Source: Polycladidibacter hongkongensis (GTDB lineage Bacteria; Pseudomonadota; Alphaproteobacteria; Rhizobiales; Stappiaceae). Taken from it: a stretch of 64,000 nucleotides of DNA. The notes below the pieces were generated by a model. It made no database searches and was not told the DNA's origin. It was given only the letters and a program-made list of their open reading frames with translations. Below, piece by piece: positions 26,329 to 35,330 of this stretch. Both the position numbers and the translations under genes were made by a program. The stretch covers positions 62,001 through 126,000 of the forward strand of contig NZ_LLWC01000026.1 of assembly GCF_001561995.1 (NCBI RefSeq). Reading direction: 5' to 3'. Numbering within the stretch: position 1 is the stretch's first letter; every line of letters begins with the position of its first letter.

Positions 26329-27351
26329 CTACCTAAATAGACTGAGGATACTTTGGGCCCCAGCATTGGCGATGGACAGAGCCTGAATGCCGAGTTGTTG
26401 GGTTTGCAGAGCTTTAAGGCGCGTCGATTCAGCATTCATGTCCGCATCAACGAGCTGCCCAACGCCGCGGATAATTGCGTCTGAGAGATCTTTGACAAAT
26501 TCTGTTTGCAGGGTAATACGCTTTTTTACAGAGCCGAGCTGAGTGGCAGCATCCGCCATGCGAGATAAAGTAAAATCAATTTCTCCAATGGTCTTTTCGA
26601 GAACCCGCTTATCATTTCCCGAAGTCGTCAAACTTGAAACATCTAAAGTCAATGTCGAAAAGGAGTCAAAATCAACACCCGTATCACTGGCCCCAACCCA
26701 TCGAAACCGATCGTTTAAAATTGCCGATCGGACAGGTAACATTATAGGTATTCCGTGTCCTGATCCAACACCGAAGCCCCCGCCCCATTCCCATATGGAC
26801 CAACTCCATTGCAAGCGGGTTTGTCGAGCTATTGATTAAAACAACACTCTTGGTATCGACCTCCAGCTGCTAAAGGTCAAAGTTCGGGCCATCCCTTCGC
26901 ACTGCACCAACGATTTTCTTGCTGAGGCTTGCGGTGTCAACATTTTGTTGCAAGCAGTTTTCACCTGACAAGTTGGCCGTGGCAGCAATCGTTTTAAGCT
27001 GCCCCTGCAATCTGTAATATCAGATTGGATCTTACGTTTATCGACAGTATCATCTGTTGCGGCCGCCAGCTTGGCCTTGATCTGGTTAACGATCTTGATT
27101 GATTTGTCCATCGCGGTGAGTGCCACATCAATTGTCGCCGCCCCCAAGCCCCAAGCATCCTGCACAGCGGACAGCGCTTTATTGTCGGATTTCATAGTGG
27201 TCGCGATGGACCAGTAAGCCGCGTTGTCGGACGCATCAGCAACACGCAGGCTCGTAGAAATACGGTTCTGGATGGTGCCCATGGACTTATTTATAGCGCG
27301 CAACGTATTCAGCGCCACCATCGCGGTGGAGTTGGTTCGTAAACTAGACAT
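26329..27351 (-). pseudogene. Decayed flagellin
   Basis: A fourth flagellin that can no longer be translated whole. The N-terminal part from ATG 27351 is intact to about residue 112 (SSLRTNSTAMVALNTLRAIN). Relative to the intact copies one base is missing near 27012-27016, inside the SDIKELQGQ region. In the restored frame homology continues to an in-frame TAG at 26871-26873. Further shifts follow. The C-terminal block (DMNAESTRLKALQTQQ to NILSLFR-like end SILSLFR) is intact but has lost one of three consecutive Gln codons. Its leader keeps hairpin 1 but not the ribosome-site hairpin, and it lacks the upstream box, so it is probably silent. Confidence 0.92.
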
Positions 27352-27399
27352 GCAGCACCGTAATGTTTCAGAAGGACATGCTGGAAACCCAATTCCAGC
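27352..27399 (-). promoter_or_regulatory. Remnant leader of the decayed flagellin
   Basis: Hairpin 1 is present with a different sequence: GCTGGAA (27399-27393) with TTCCAGC (27386-27380), loop 6, seven pairs. ATGTCC follows as in the other leaders, but the partner GGGAC is gone. Confidence 0.55.
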
Positions 27400-27503
27400 G
27401 TGGCTGCAATAGTGCATCATGCCAACATTAACGCGCTGCAGCACAAGCTAAAGTTGCACTTAGAGCCTTTAACCAAACTAACCAGTTCATTCGATATGCA
27501 TAA

Positions 27504-27539
27504 TAATAAAAAGGCCGCTCTGAATATTCAGAGCGACCC
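27504..27539 (-). terminator. Intrinsic terminator of flagellin copy 3
   Basis: Minus strand: GGTCGCTCTGAA, then TTCAGAGCGGCC and TTTTTATT. It lies about 30 bases after the stop. Confidence 0.85.
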
Positions 27540-27568
27540 ATTATCTTCAAAAAGGCTTTGCTAGATGC

Positions 27569-28606
27569 TTAGCGGAACAGGCTCAGAATGTTCTGTGCAC
27601 CGGCGTTTGCGATGGACAGAGCCTGAATGCCGAGCTGCTGCTGGGTTTGCAGAGCTTTAAGGCGTGTGGATTCTGAGTTCATGTCCGCATCAACCAGCTG
27701 ACCAACACCACGGGTGATGGAGTCGGACAGGTTGGTCACGAACTCTTTCTGCATGGTGATACGCTTTTTAGCGGAACCGAGGTTGGTTGCAGCGGTGGTC
27801 ATTGCAGACAGCTGCTCATCAACGACACTGATCAAACCCTTAAGAGCATACTGCTCCTCTACAGTCTTACCAAGAGTTGAGATATCAAGATTCAGAATGC
27901 TAATGTGATCAGCAGTACCCGTTTTCTTAATAGCGGCATCAAGTAGAGTAGGATCAATTGTGGCACCATCAGCTGCAACTGCACCTTCTGCAAAACCAAA
28001 CACGGTCTTAGCGCCATCGCCAGTTACACCAATCAGGTTCTTGTTCAAGATACCTGTAGCTGCAGTTGCATCAGCGCGTGTATCAACCAGAACAACAGTG
28101 TTCGTGTCCACATCAATGTTTTTGATGGAAGTCGCGCCAGAAGCATCACGGGTGAAAGAACCGGTGATCTTTTTGGCAAGGTTGTCGTTTTCTGTGTCCT
28201 GCTGCAGCCAGTTCTCACCAGAGAAGTTGGCAGAAGCAGCAATGGTTCTCAGCTGACCTTGAAGTTCTTTGATGTCCGACTGGATCTTGTTCTTGTCAAC
28301 AGTACCATCGGTTGCAGCGGTCAGCTTCGCTTTGATGTCATCAACAACCTTAACCGCTTTATCCATAGCGGTGAAAGCAACGTCAACAGTCGCAGCACCC
28401 AGACCCAGAGCATCCTGTACAGCAGAAAGCGCTTTATTGTCGGATTTCATGGTGGTCGCGATGGACCAGTAAGCCGCGTTGTCGGAAGCATCAGCAACAC
28501 GCAGACCGGTAGAAATACGGTTCTGGGTGGTGCCCATGCTTTCGTTAATACCACGCAGGGTATTAAGAGCAACCATTGCGGCGGAGTTAGTCAAAAGGCT
28601 AGACAT
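27569..28606 (-). CDS. Flagellin (copy 3)
   Basis: 345 residues, the shortest intact copy. N-terminal about 150 residues and C-terminal about 100 are nearly identical to copies 1 and 2; the centre (about 185-255) is short and unique. The open frame extends 25 codons upstream, but ATG 28606 gives the family start MSSLLTNSAA and has AGGGAC in front. It is nearest to fliP and has the most divergent leader and upstream box, which makes it useful for comparing the regulatory elements. Confidence 0.97.
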   Translation of the reverse strand: MSSLLTNSAAMVALNTLRGINESMGTTQNRISTGLRVADASDNAAYWSIATTMKSDNKALSAVQDALGLGAATVDVAFTAMDKAVKVVDDIKAKLTAATDGTVDKNKIQSDIKELQGQLRTIAASANFSGENWLQQDTENDNLAKKITGSFTRDASGATSIKNIDVDTNTVVLVDTRADATAATGILNKNLIGVTGDGAKTVFGFAEGAVAADGATIDPTLLDAAIKKTGTADHISILNLDISTLGKTVEEQYALKGLISVVDEQLSAMTTAATNLGSAKKRITMQKEFVTNLSDSITRGVGQLVDADMNSESTRLKALQTQQQLGIQALSIANAGAQNILSLFR

Positions 28607-28657
28607 AGTTTTGTCCCTATCAAAATACACTGGGACATATCGGATTGTATTACCGAT
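28607..28657 (-). promoter_or_regulatory. Two-hairpin leader of flagellin copy 3
   Basis: Hairpin 1: ATCGG (28657-28653) with CCGAT (28643-28639), loop 9, a different sequence from copies 1 and 2 but the same position. Hairpin 2: GTCCC (28636-28632) with GGGAC (28617-28613), loop 14. Two bases separate them. Confidence 0.65.
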
Positions 28658-28734
28658 GAAACGAGAATGGCTTGATACCAACGCTTGTCGTTTTATTGTT
28701 AGCGCCTCGTTACAGATCGATATTTTTCTGAGTC

Positions 28735-28747
28735 CACTTGCGCAAGG
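28735..28747 (-). promoter_or_regulatory. Flagellin upstream box, copy 3
   Basis: CCTTGCGCAAGTG on the minus strand, containing a perfect CTTGCGCAAG palindrome, about 130 bases upstream of the ATG. The rest of 28658-28902 is AT-rich with no gene. Confidence 0.4.
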
Positions 28748-28902
28748 CTGACCATTTTTACTTACTTTTAGTTGTATTGTCCTAATAATTTTTTATAGGT
28801 TGTATTTTACAACTTATACTTACTTCTGCAGCAACATAATCAATTTAAAGTTGTATTGCATTGTCTCATTTGGCAAACAATCCACATGTCTCTCATGTAG
28901 AT

Positions 28903-28933
28903 AAAAAAAATGGGGAGCCGAGGCTCCCCATTT
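28903..28933 (-). terminator. Intrinsic terminator after fliP
   Basis: Minus strand: TGGGGAGCC, TCGG-type turn, GGCTCCCCA and eight T. It ends the long flgB...fliP series. Confidence 0.9.
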
Positions 28934-28966
28934 CAAAATCCTAGATTTTAGTAATTGAGCTTTGCG

Positions 28967-29713
28967 CTAGACAAAGGATCGGATTAGCCCCGCTGTTAGC
29001 AAATGCCAACCATCGACCAAAACAAAAAACAATACCTTGAAGGGTAGCGAGATCACAGTAGGTGGCAACATCATCATGCCCATAGACATGGTAAGGGTGG
29101 CCACGATCATATCGATCACCACAAATGGCAGAGCGATCAGAAAACCAATTTCAAAGCCGCGACGAAGTTCAGACACCATAAAGGCGGGAATGAGAACGCG
29201 CAGATCGATTTCTTCTACAGGGGCTTCCCTGTCGTAGCCAAAGCTGTCAATTGCCAAATCATCAAACAGTGCCAAATCTTTTTCGCGCACATTGTCGAGC
29301 ATAAAACTGCGGAATGGGGCAGTCATTGCCTTATACGCTTCTGGCTCGCTGATTTCATTATTGATCAAGGGTTGCAAACCATCACGCCAAGCGCGATCAA
29401 AAGTCGGCGCCATAACATAAAAGGTCATGAACAATGCCAGCGACACCAGAATGATATTTGCAGGTGTTGTTTGCAAACCCATACCGGAGCGGAGAAACGA
29501 CAAGGCAACAGCAAATCGTGTGAAGCTGGTGACCATGATCAGAATGCCCGGCGCCAATGACAAGACTGTCAGGATCAGCGCATACTGAATGATACGGCCA
29601 GACGCCCCCGCCTCCCCTGCTGGTAACACCGAAGACAAGTCAAATGACTGCGCCGCTGCGGCACCGCTCATGGAGAGCAACAGGAGCAAAAACAGGGAAA
29701 TGCGACGTAGCAT
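28967..29713 (-). CDS. fliP: Flagellar export gate protein FliP
   Basis: 248 residues. Cleavable N-terminal hydrophobic segment (residues about 1-22), then the conserved FliP blocks SFTRFAVALSFLRSGMGLQT and KEASVEEIDL-type region (REAPVEEIDLRVLIPAFMVS), with about four membrane helices. FliP forms the export channel with FliQ and FliR, whose genes are 20 kb away in this cluster. Its ATG shares one base with the fliL stop. A strong terminator follows. Confidence 0.96.
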   Translation of the reverse strand: MLRRISLFLLLLLSMSGAAAAQSFDLSSVLPAGEAGASGRIIQYALILTVLSLAPGILIMVTSFTRFAVALSFLRSGMGLQTTPANIILVSLALFMTFYVMAPTFDRAWRDGLQPLINNEISEPEAYKAMTAPFRSFMLDNVREKDLALFDDLAIDSFGYDREAPVEEIDLRVLIPAFMVSELRRGFEIGFLIALPFVVIDMIVATLTMSMGMMMLPPTVISLPFKVLFFVLVDGWHLLTAGLIRSFV

Positions 29714-30198
29714 TACTGGATCACCACTGATTCTAGTACGAGTTCGCGCACGACACGACCGCCACGCATTTTGGCGCGTTCGTTAAGATCATCGCGCAGA
29801 CGCAGCAATCCGCGCGTGCCCTGCAACTGGCGCGGTCCTAGCGTCCGAGCATAGAGAAGGAAGTCCTGTTCGATTTCCTTGGCGAGCACCGCGTGATCTT
29901 CTTCACTCATATCTGTCTTTTTCAGAACAACCGAGCTTTCGATACGGATCCAGTTCTCCGAGGACGACAACAGGTTGGTCACAATCGGCTTGAGAGCGAC
30001 GATTTCGCTGTCCGATGCATAGACCGGATTAATCATACCAGGCGCTTCTGCTTTACGCTCTTCAATCAACTGCGTGTGCACGCGATCGACAAGAGCGGCG
30101 CCAAGAAGACCACCGGCAAGGATCGCCAAGGCAGTTACGCCAGCAAATGCCAGTGCACTTGGTGTCTGGGGCATATCGCCCGCTAGTTTTTTTAGCAT
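29713..30198 (-). CDS. fliL: Basal-body protein FliL
   Basis: 161 residues: one N-terminal membrane helix (about 16-37), a linker, and the periplasmic FliL domain (KPIVTNLLSSSENWIRIES; LLRLRDDLNERAKMRGGRV) ending in ESVVIQ. FliL surrounds the stator and helps torque. The flgI-motE-flgH-fliL-fliP order is the rhizobial one. It overlaps fliP by one base. Confidence 0.93.
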   Translation of the reverse strand: MLKKLAGDMPQTPSALAFAGVTALAILAGGLLGAALVDRVHTQLIEERKAEAPGMINPVYASDSEIVALKPIVTNLLSSSENWIRIESSVVLKKTDMSEEDHAVLAKEIEQDFLLYARTLGPRQLQGTRGLLRLRDDLNERAKMRGGRVVRELVLESVVIQ

Positions 30199-30207
30199 GG
30201 CCGGCTC

Positions 30208-30918
30208 CTAGAACGGGGTAATCTTGTCCAGCACCTGCTGGCCAAGGCTTGGCTGCTGCAATTCTGTTACCCGGCCACGACCGCCATAGGAGACGCGAGC
30301 CTCGGCGATCTTGTCATAGGCAATGGTGTTGCGGCCCGTGATGTCTTGCGGACGTACAATACCGGCAACAGATAGGACGCGAACCTCGTAGTTCACGCGC
30401 ACCTCTTGCTGACCGGAAATGATCAGGTTACCGTTTGGAAGCACCCTGGTAACAACCGCCGCTATGGAGAGGTTAATCTTCTCGGAGCGATCAATTTTGC
30501 CCGTGCCTTTGGAGGTGGAATTCCCTGCCCCATTTAAAGAGGCCTTTGCCTCGCCCGTGGAGCTGGTGCCCCATGAGAAGCTGCCGCCAATGGAGTTGGT
30601 GAGCTTGGAATCGCGCGAACGGGTGGATTCATTGTCCAATGTGGCCTTGTCATCGATCGAGATAGCAACGGTCACCACATCTCCAACGCTAGATGCGCGG
30701 GAGTCTTTAAAAAACGCCTGATCGCCCTGCGCCCACAATCCATGGAACGAGCGCTTCTTGTGGCTGCCCTGATTGGGCACCGCAATGGTTGAGTTGGCAA
30801 CTTTCGGGCTCAGACCATGACCAAGCGGCGTGAGGCTTGGCTCCTGACCGATTTCGCGGATCATGCTTGTACAGCTGGCAAGTGAGAGCGCCAGCACTAG
30901 CGTGGCAAGTGGTTTCAC
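30208..30918 (-). CDS. flgH: L-ring lipoprotein FlgH
   Basis: 236 residues. Lipoprotein signal with lipobox ending at Cys16 (LSLASC). Conserved FlgH regions GDVVTVAISIDDKATLDNES and the C-terminal AEARVSYGGRGRV. It forms the outer-membrane ring. It starts with GTG overlapping the motE stop (GTGA), so the two are translationally coupled. Confidence 0.96.
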   Translation of the reverse strand: MKPLATLVLALSLASCTSMIREIGQEPSLTPLGHGLSPKVANSTIAVPNQGSHKKRSFHGLWAQGDQAFFKDSRASSVGDVVTVAISIDDKATLDNESTRSRDSKLTNSIGGSFSWGTSSTGEAKASLNGAGNSTSKGTGKIDRSEKINLSIAAVVTRVLPNGNLIISGQQEVRVNYEVRVLSVAGIVRPQDITGRNTIAYDKIAEARVSYGGRGRVTELQQPSLGQQVLDKITPF

Positions 30919-31466
30919 GAGTTGCCCTCTTTTCTTTTACGTTCGGTGAGAAGCGCCATAGAATCTGTCAGGTACGCGGCGCGGTCCGAGGTCATTTCTG
31001 CCAAAATCGCTCCGGCTTGGCGCGGCTTCATCTGTAGCAGGATAGATACCGCTGTCTTATCATCGAGTGTCAACAATTGCTCGGCGGCGGCTTCGGCACG
31101 CATGTTGGCATAGATCTGCACCACATGACCTTCCGAGCGCTTCAGGATATCGTCCCGCATTTCGACCCACTTGCGCAGCTCCTCGATTTTTTCATCCAGC
31201 TCGACGATCTTTTCCTGCATCCGGGTTTCAACATTGAAAAGCGCGCGCATTTGCCACGCAAGGCGCGCATCGGATGCTTCTGCGGCGGTGTTGCGGCAGT
31301 AGCTCTGCGCTGCCGCAATTGCTTCTTTTTGCAGCTCAACGCTCAGCTCGTCCACCGGGCCGTCATCTGGGGCATTGGCAGCCACCGCTGCGCCAGAGGC
31401 AAAGCTTGCGGTAAAGAGCATCGCAGCAGCGCTAACGCGCGTAACTAGAGAAAGTGAACTCAACAT
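30915..31466 (-). CDS. motE: MotE chaperone for MotC
   Basis: 183 residues with a signal peptide (about 1-30), a coiled coil (about 80-115, EKIVELDEKIEELRKW) and a C-terminal MgtE-N-like helical domain (SILLQMKPRQAGAILAEM). In Sinorhizobium MotE is a periplasmic chaperone of MotC. It lies between flgI and flgH, its standard position, and overlaps flgH by four bases. Confidence 0.9.
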   Translation of the reverse strand: MLSSLSLVTRVSAAAMLFTASFASGAAVAANAPDDGPVDELSVELQKEAIAAAQSYCRNTAAEASDARLAWQMRALFNVETRMQEKIVELDEKIEELRKWVEMRDDILKRSEGHVVQIYANMRAEAAAEQLLTLDDKTAVSILLQMKPRQAGAILAEMTSDRAAYLTDSMALLTERKRKEGNS

Positions 31467-31558
31467 GGCTCCAACCGAGTTTCAAAAGACGTAATTATTG
31501 GGAGAGAGTGTTGCGCAAATAGCTTGCACGGGCCTGATTGGCCCGTGCACAGTCTCTG

Positions 31559-32698
31559 TTACTTCACAACCAGTGTCGCTTGCAGTGCGCCCGCCTGCTT
31601 GATTGATTGCAGGATCGCGATGATACCTGTTGGTTTCAGGCCGATGCGATTGAGGCCACGAACCAGAGTTTGCAAGTCAGTGCCCTCAACAATTTGCAGT
31701 TGACCATCATCTTGCTGCACTTCGATTTCGGTGCGCGGGACAACCTTGGTTTCGCCGACCTCGGCAAATGGATTTGGTTGGGACACCTCTGGCTTTTCTG
31801 AGACCTTAACCGTCAGGTTGCCGTGGGTAACTGCGACTGTGGTGATACGTACATTATTGCCGATAACGACCGTGCCTGTACGTTCGTCGACCACGACGCG
31901 GGCTGGCGAATCCGGTTGCACCAGCAAGCCCTCAATCTGAGAAACAAACCGAACCGCGCTCATGGTTGTCGGACGCATCACTTCAACCGAGCGATAATCC
32001 AACTCCCGCGCAACCTTGACACCATAACGGTTCAAGGTGAAGGCATTGATCGCGTCCGCAACACGAACAGACGTTTTAAAATCTGGATTGCGCAGCTCGT
32101 AAATCAGAGCAGGCAACTGCTCAAACTGGTCAGGTAGCGTGCGCTCGATCAGTGCACCATTTGGCACGACACCGGCTGTAGGGACACCCTGCGTGATACT
32201 CGCAGCATCACCAGATGCGGAAAAACCGGAGACCGACACAGACCCTTGCGCAACTGCGTAGACATTGCCATCCGCGCCCATGAGCGGGGTGACAATCAAC
32301 GTACCACCCTGCAGGGACTTCGCATCCCCCAAAGAGCCGACATTGACATCAATACGTGAACCGTGACCTGCAAAAGGCGGTAGCTCTGCTGTTACGACCA
32401 CGGCGGCAACGTTCGCCGAACCCAACGAGGTCTCCCGTACGTTGACCCCGAGGCGCTCCATCATACTTTGCAAAGATTGCTCGGTAAACGGCGCATTTCG
32501 CATGGAATCGCCGGTGCCGTTAAGGCCGATCACCAGACCATACCCTACCAGCTGGTTGTCACGCATGCCGCGCAGTTTGGCAATATCCTTGATGCGCACC
32601 ATGGCCGAGGCAGAAGTGCCCAACACTGCGCCTGTGACCGTCAGGGTAACGAGCGCAGCGGCAACGGCGCGCGCCAATCGTTTAAAGCCCCAATTCAT
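31559..32698 (-). CDS. flgI: P-ring protein FlgI
   Basis: 379 residues with a signal peptide (about 1-32) and the FlgI core: RIKDIAKLRGMRDNQLVGYG, GLNGTGDS, and the C-terminal LVRGLNRIGLKPTGIIAILQ. It forms the ring in the peptidoglycan layer, built with the help of FlgA, whose gene precedes it by 3 bases. Confidence 0.97.
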   Translation of the reverse strand: MNWGFKRLARAVAAALVTLTVTGAVLGTSASAMVRIKDIAKLRGMRDNQLVGYGLVIGLNGTGDSMRNAPFTEQSLQSMMERLGVNVRETSLGSANVAAVVVTAELPPFAGHGSRIDVNVGSLGDAKSLQGGTLIVTPLMGADGNVYAVAQGSVSVSGFSASGDAASITQGVPTAGVVPNGALIERTLPDQFEQLPALIYELRNPDFKTSVRVADAINAFTLNRYGVKVARELDYRSVEVMRPTTMSAVRFVSQIEGLLVQPDSPARVVVDERTGTVVIGNNVRITTVAVTHGNLTVKVSEKPEVSQPNPFAEVGETKVVPRTEIEVQQDDGQLQIVEGTDLQTLVRGLNRIGLKPTGIIAILQSIKQAGALQATLVVK

Positions 32699-32701
32699 GT
32701 G

Positions 32702-33178
32702 TTAACCTCCCGTTGCGAGGAGCGAGCCATCCGGCTGCACCCGGCCGGTCACGTTCAGACCGGTATCAAGATTTTTTGCTTTAATGACATCACCAACGGA
32801 ACCAGATTCCAGCGGCTCGACGACGGCGCGGATTTCCAGCCCATCCTCGCGAAAAACGAGAGTGGCAGCTGAGCCACGTTTGATGATGATAGGTTCTCTA
32901 ATGGCGCTTTTTGGGATTGGTTGCCCCACCAACAAGGTGCGGCGCGCCTCTTTGCCGATCAACTGATCTGGCGAGCGCATCACGGACAAAGCGCCTATGG
33001 AGCGGCGCGAGAAGTTTTTCTCCCGCAGCATGCCAATGGTGATCTGGTCACCAGGATAGATAACAACACCTGCCACGGGCAGCGTGACGATTTTGCTGGC
33101 GGCGTGCGCGCCGGTTAGCGATGATGCCAACCAGAGCGCTGCCAATGCAGCGCCCAACTTTGTTCTACTCAGCTTCAT
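32702..33178 (-). CDS. flgA: P-ring assembly chaperone FlgA
   Basis: 158 residues with a signal peptide (1-26) and the SAF-type domain of FlgA (GMLREKNFSRRSIGAL; LIGKEARRTLLVGQPI). It is a periplasmic chaperone for FlgI. It is short compared with enteric FlgA, as in other alphaproteobacteria. It lies between flgG and flgI in one series. Confidence 0.93.
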   Translation of the reverse strand: MKLSRTKLGAALAALWLASSLTGAHAASKIVTLPVAGVVIYPGDQITIGMLREKNFSRRSIGALSVMRSPDQLIGKEARRTLLVGQPIPKSAIREPIIIKRGSAATLVFREDGLEIRAVVEPLESGSVGDVIKAKNLDTGLNVTGRVQPDGSLLATGG

Positions 33179-33201
33179 CTTAACTCACCGGAGCGCTTGG
33201 A

Positions 33202-33990
33202 TTAGCGGATGCCTTTGGAGACGGTGCCCGCCATATCATCAGCGGCCTGAATCACCTTGGAATTCATCTCGTAGGCGCGCTGTGCGCTAATGAGCTCGGT
33301 GATCTCTTTTACTGGATCCACATTGGCAGATTCCAGATAGCCTTGACGGATGGTGCCATAAGCGCCCTGCCCTGCCACACCTTGAATAGCAACGCCGGAA
33401 GCTTCCGTTTCTTGAAACAGATTACCGCCCATGGCGCGCAAACCTGCATCATTGACGAACATGCTCATGGTAAGCTGCCCGATGTTTTGCGGCGCTTGCC
33501 CGTCGTTGAAGGTGGCAAAAACCTGACCACTTTCGTTAATGGTAACCTTCGCGGCATCCTCTGGAATGGTAATGTCTGGCTGAACGCGGTAGCCATCGAG
33601 GGTTACCAACTGACCGTTGGCGTTTTTATTGAAAGAGCCTGCGCGTGTGTAAAGTGCGACTCCATCAGGACCTTGCACCTGAAACCAGCCCTGCCCGTCA
33701 ATTGCCACATCAAGCGAATTGGAGGTTTGCATGAGCGGACCTTGATTGTGGACCTTACGCACTGCTGCGGTGCGCACACCCAAGCCCTGCTGAACGCCCT
33801 CTGGGATCGCCCCTTCACCGCCCCGATTGGCAACGCCGGCGGCACGGTCCACTTGATAAAGCAGGTCCGTAAACTCAGCACGAGAGCCTTTGTAAGCGGT
33901 TGTGTTCATGTTGGCGATGTTGTTGGAGATAACCTCCAGATTGGTCTGCTGGGCAGACATGCCGGTTGCGGCAATCGCTAGAGCTTTCAT
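33202..33990 (-). CDS. flgG: Distal rod protein FlgG
   Basis: 262 residues, the usual size. N-terminal [20 protein letters not shown] and [14 protein letters not shown]-terminal [19 protein letters not shown]. It forms the distal rod. It is followed by flgA and preceded by fliE. Confidence 0.97.
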   Translation of the reverse strand: MKALAIAATGMSAQQTNLEVISNNIANMNTTAYKGSRAEFTDLLYQVDRAAGVANRGGEGAIPEGVQQGLGVRTAAVRKVHNQGPLMQTSNSLDVAIDGQGWFQVQGPDGVALYTRAGSFNKNANGQLVTLDGYRVQPDITIPEDAAKVTINESGQVFATFNDGQAPQNIGQLTMSMFVNDAGLRAMGGNLFQETEASGVAIQGVAGQGAYGTIRQGYLESANVDPVKEITELISAQRAYEMNSKVIQAADDMAGTVSKGIR

Positions 33991-34003
33991 GGGTTTGTTA
34001 TCC

Positions 34004-34345
34004 CTAAATGGTCATCCGAGAGAATTCTTGATAGGCGCTGACGACTTTGTCGCGAATGGCAAGTGCGGTTTTCAGCGACATTTCCGCCTCCATCACTGCC
34101 TCTACAACCTGCTGCGCTGAAGCTTCACCGCGCACTGCGGAAATAGATGCCGCTTCCGCGCTTTTCAGATCTGCAGCAGTATCTGTCAAAACATCCGCCA
34201 TAGTCTGAGCAAAGCTTGTTTCCTCAACGCCACTTGCGGCGTTGGCACCACCAGCGACATGGCGAGTTTCATTGGCGCCGGAGGCAAAAGATGTCGCGGC
34301 CGGACCGGTATAAATGGTGCGAACGCTAGAGACGAAACCAACCAT
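34004..34345 (-). CDS. fliE: MS ring-rod junction protein FliE
   Basis: 113 residues; the conserved C-terminal half reads [20 protein letters not shown] and [15 protein letters not shown]. FliE joins the MS ring to the rod. Its ATG shares one base with the flgC stop. Confidence 0.93.
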   Translation of the reverse strand: MVGFVSSVRTIYTGPAATSFASGANETRHVAGGANAASGVEETSFAQTMADVLTDTAADLKSAEAASISAVRGEASAQQVVEAVMEAEMSLKTALAIRDKVVSAYQEFSRMTI

Positions 34346-34764
34346 TACCGGCTCCTCAGAAGATCGATTGTGCGATTAATCATAGTGCGCGATTGCTTCA
34401 TCACCTGCAGACCTGCTTCGTAGGAGCGGGAGGTTTCACGCATATCTGCCAGCTCGATAAGCGGGCTTACATTTGGATACTTCACGTTGCCATTTTCATC
34501 AGCAGCCGGGTGGGAAGGATCATGCTCGATTCGGAAGTCCGCCTTATCGGTCCCGATTGCTTTCACCTTTACCAGATCGGCACCAAGGGCCCGATCCATT
34601 TCGGCAGTAAATGTGATGGTCTTACGTGTAAAGGGTGTGGCGCCGGGTGTATTACCGGTAGAATTGGCGTTTGCCAAGTTTTCCGAGACAACGCGCATCC
34701 GCTGGGATTGGGCGTGAAGGCCTGCTCCAGTGATGCGTAGGGACGCTGAAAGGGGATCGATCAT
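34345..34764 (-). CDS. flgC: Proximal rod protein FlgC
   Basis: 139 residues; [20 protein letters not shown] start, [14 protein letters not shown] rod motif and the C-terminal [21 protein letters not shown] proximal rod subunit. Between flgB and fliE as usual. Confidence 0.96.
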   Translation of the reverse strand: MIDPLSASLRITGAGLHAQSQRMRVVSENLANANSTGNTPGATPFTRKTITFTAEMDRALGADLVKVKAIGTDKADFRIEHDPSHPAADENGNVKYPNVSPLIELADMRETSRSYEAGLQVMKQSRTMINRTIDLLRSR

Positions 34765-34825
34765 TGAACTTTCCTAGTGGCTGTCATGTCGAGTCGCAAA
34801 GACGTGTCGGGCTTAGAATTACCGC

Positions 34826-35227
34826 CTAGCCTTTTCCGAGGCTGGTCAACATGAAGCCATGAAACTTGCTTGTTATTGAGGTGTTGAGATTGTGGGCCCG
34901 ATTAATCTGGCCAGCCTTAATCATTTCCTGCTCAAGGGAGACAGAGTTTTTTGAGACCGACACCTGCCAGCTCTCGCCCTTATCCACCTCGGCTTTGCCA
35001 TTACCCACGCCTGCCGGCATCATATGCCCAGACGAAGTTGCCGCCATTGTAAGTTGTGTTTTATCAAAGACATCACGAAACGGCTCGACATCCTTGGCGG
35101 CAAAACCCGGCGTGTCAGCATTTGCAACGTTTTCTGCAACGGTCGCCTGACGAACGGACAACCATGAGGCTTGCCGTGATGTGAGGGTAAACAAATAAAC
35201 AGGATCCAAGGGACTTACTCCACCCAT
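34826..35227 (-). CDS. flgB: Proximal rod protein FlgB
   Basis: 133 residues; the ATVAENVANADTPGFAAKD rod motif lies at about residues 28-46 and the C-terminus is the usual HGFMLTSLGKG. It appears to head the flgB-flgC-fliE-flgG-flgA-flgI-motE-flgH-fliL-fliP series; about 100 bases separate it from the unknown gene upstream. Confidence 0.95.
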   Translation of the reverse strand: MGGVSPLDPVYLFTLTSRQASWLSVRQATVAENVANADTPGFAAKDVEPFRDVFDKTQLTMAATSSGHMMPAGVGNGKAEVDKGESWQVSVSKNSVSLEQEMIKAGQINRAHNLNTSITSKFHGFMLTSLGKG

Positions 35228-35330
35228 TCGAAACTAATGGCAGAAGTAACAAGAGAATCTTGCGCCTAGCTGGCGGAGGGTAAACTAATAGGGAAATGCC
35301 GGTTAGTGCTTGTGCAACACCTTGGTGACG

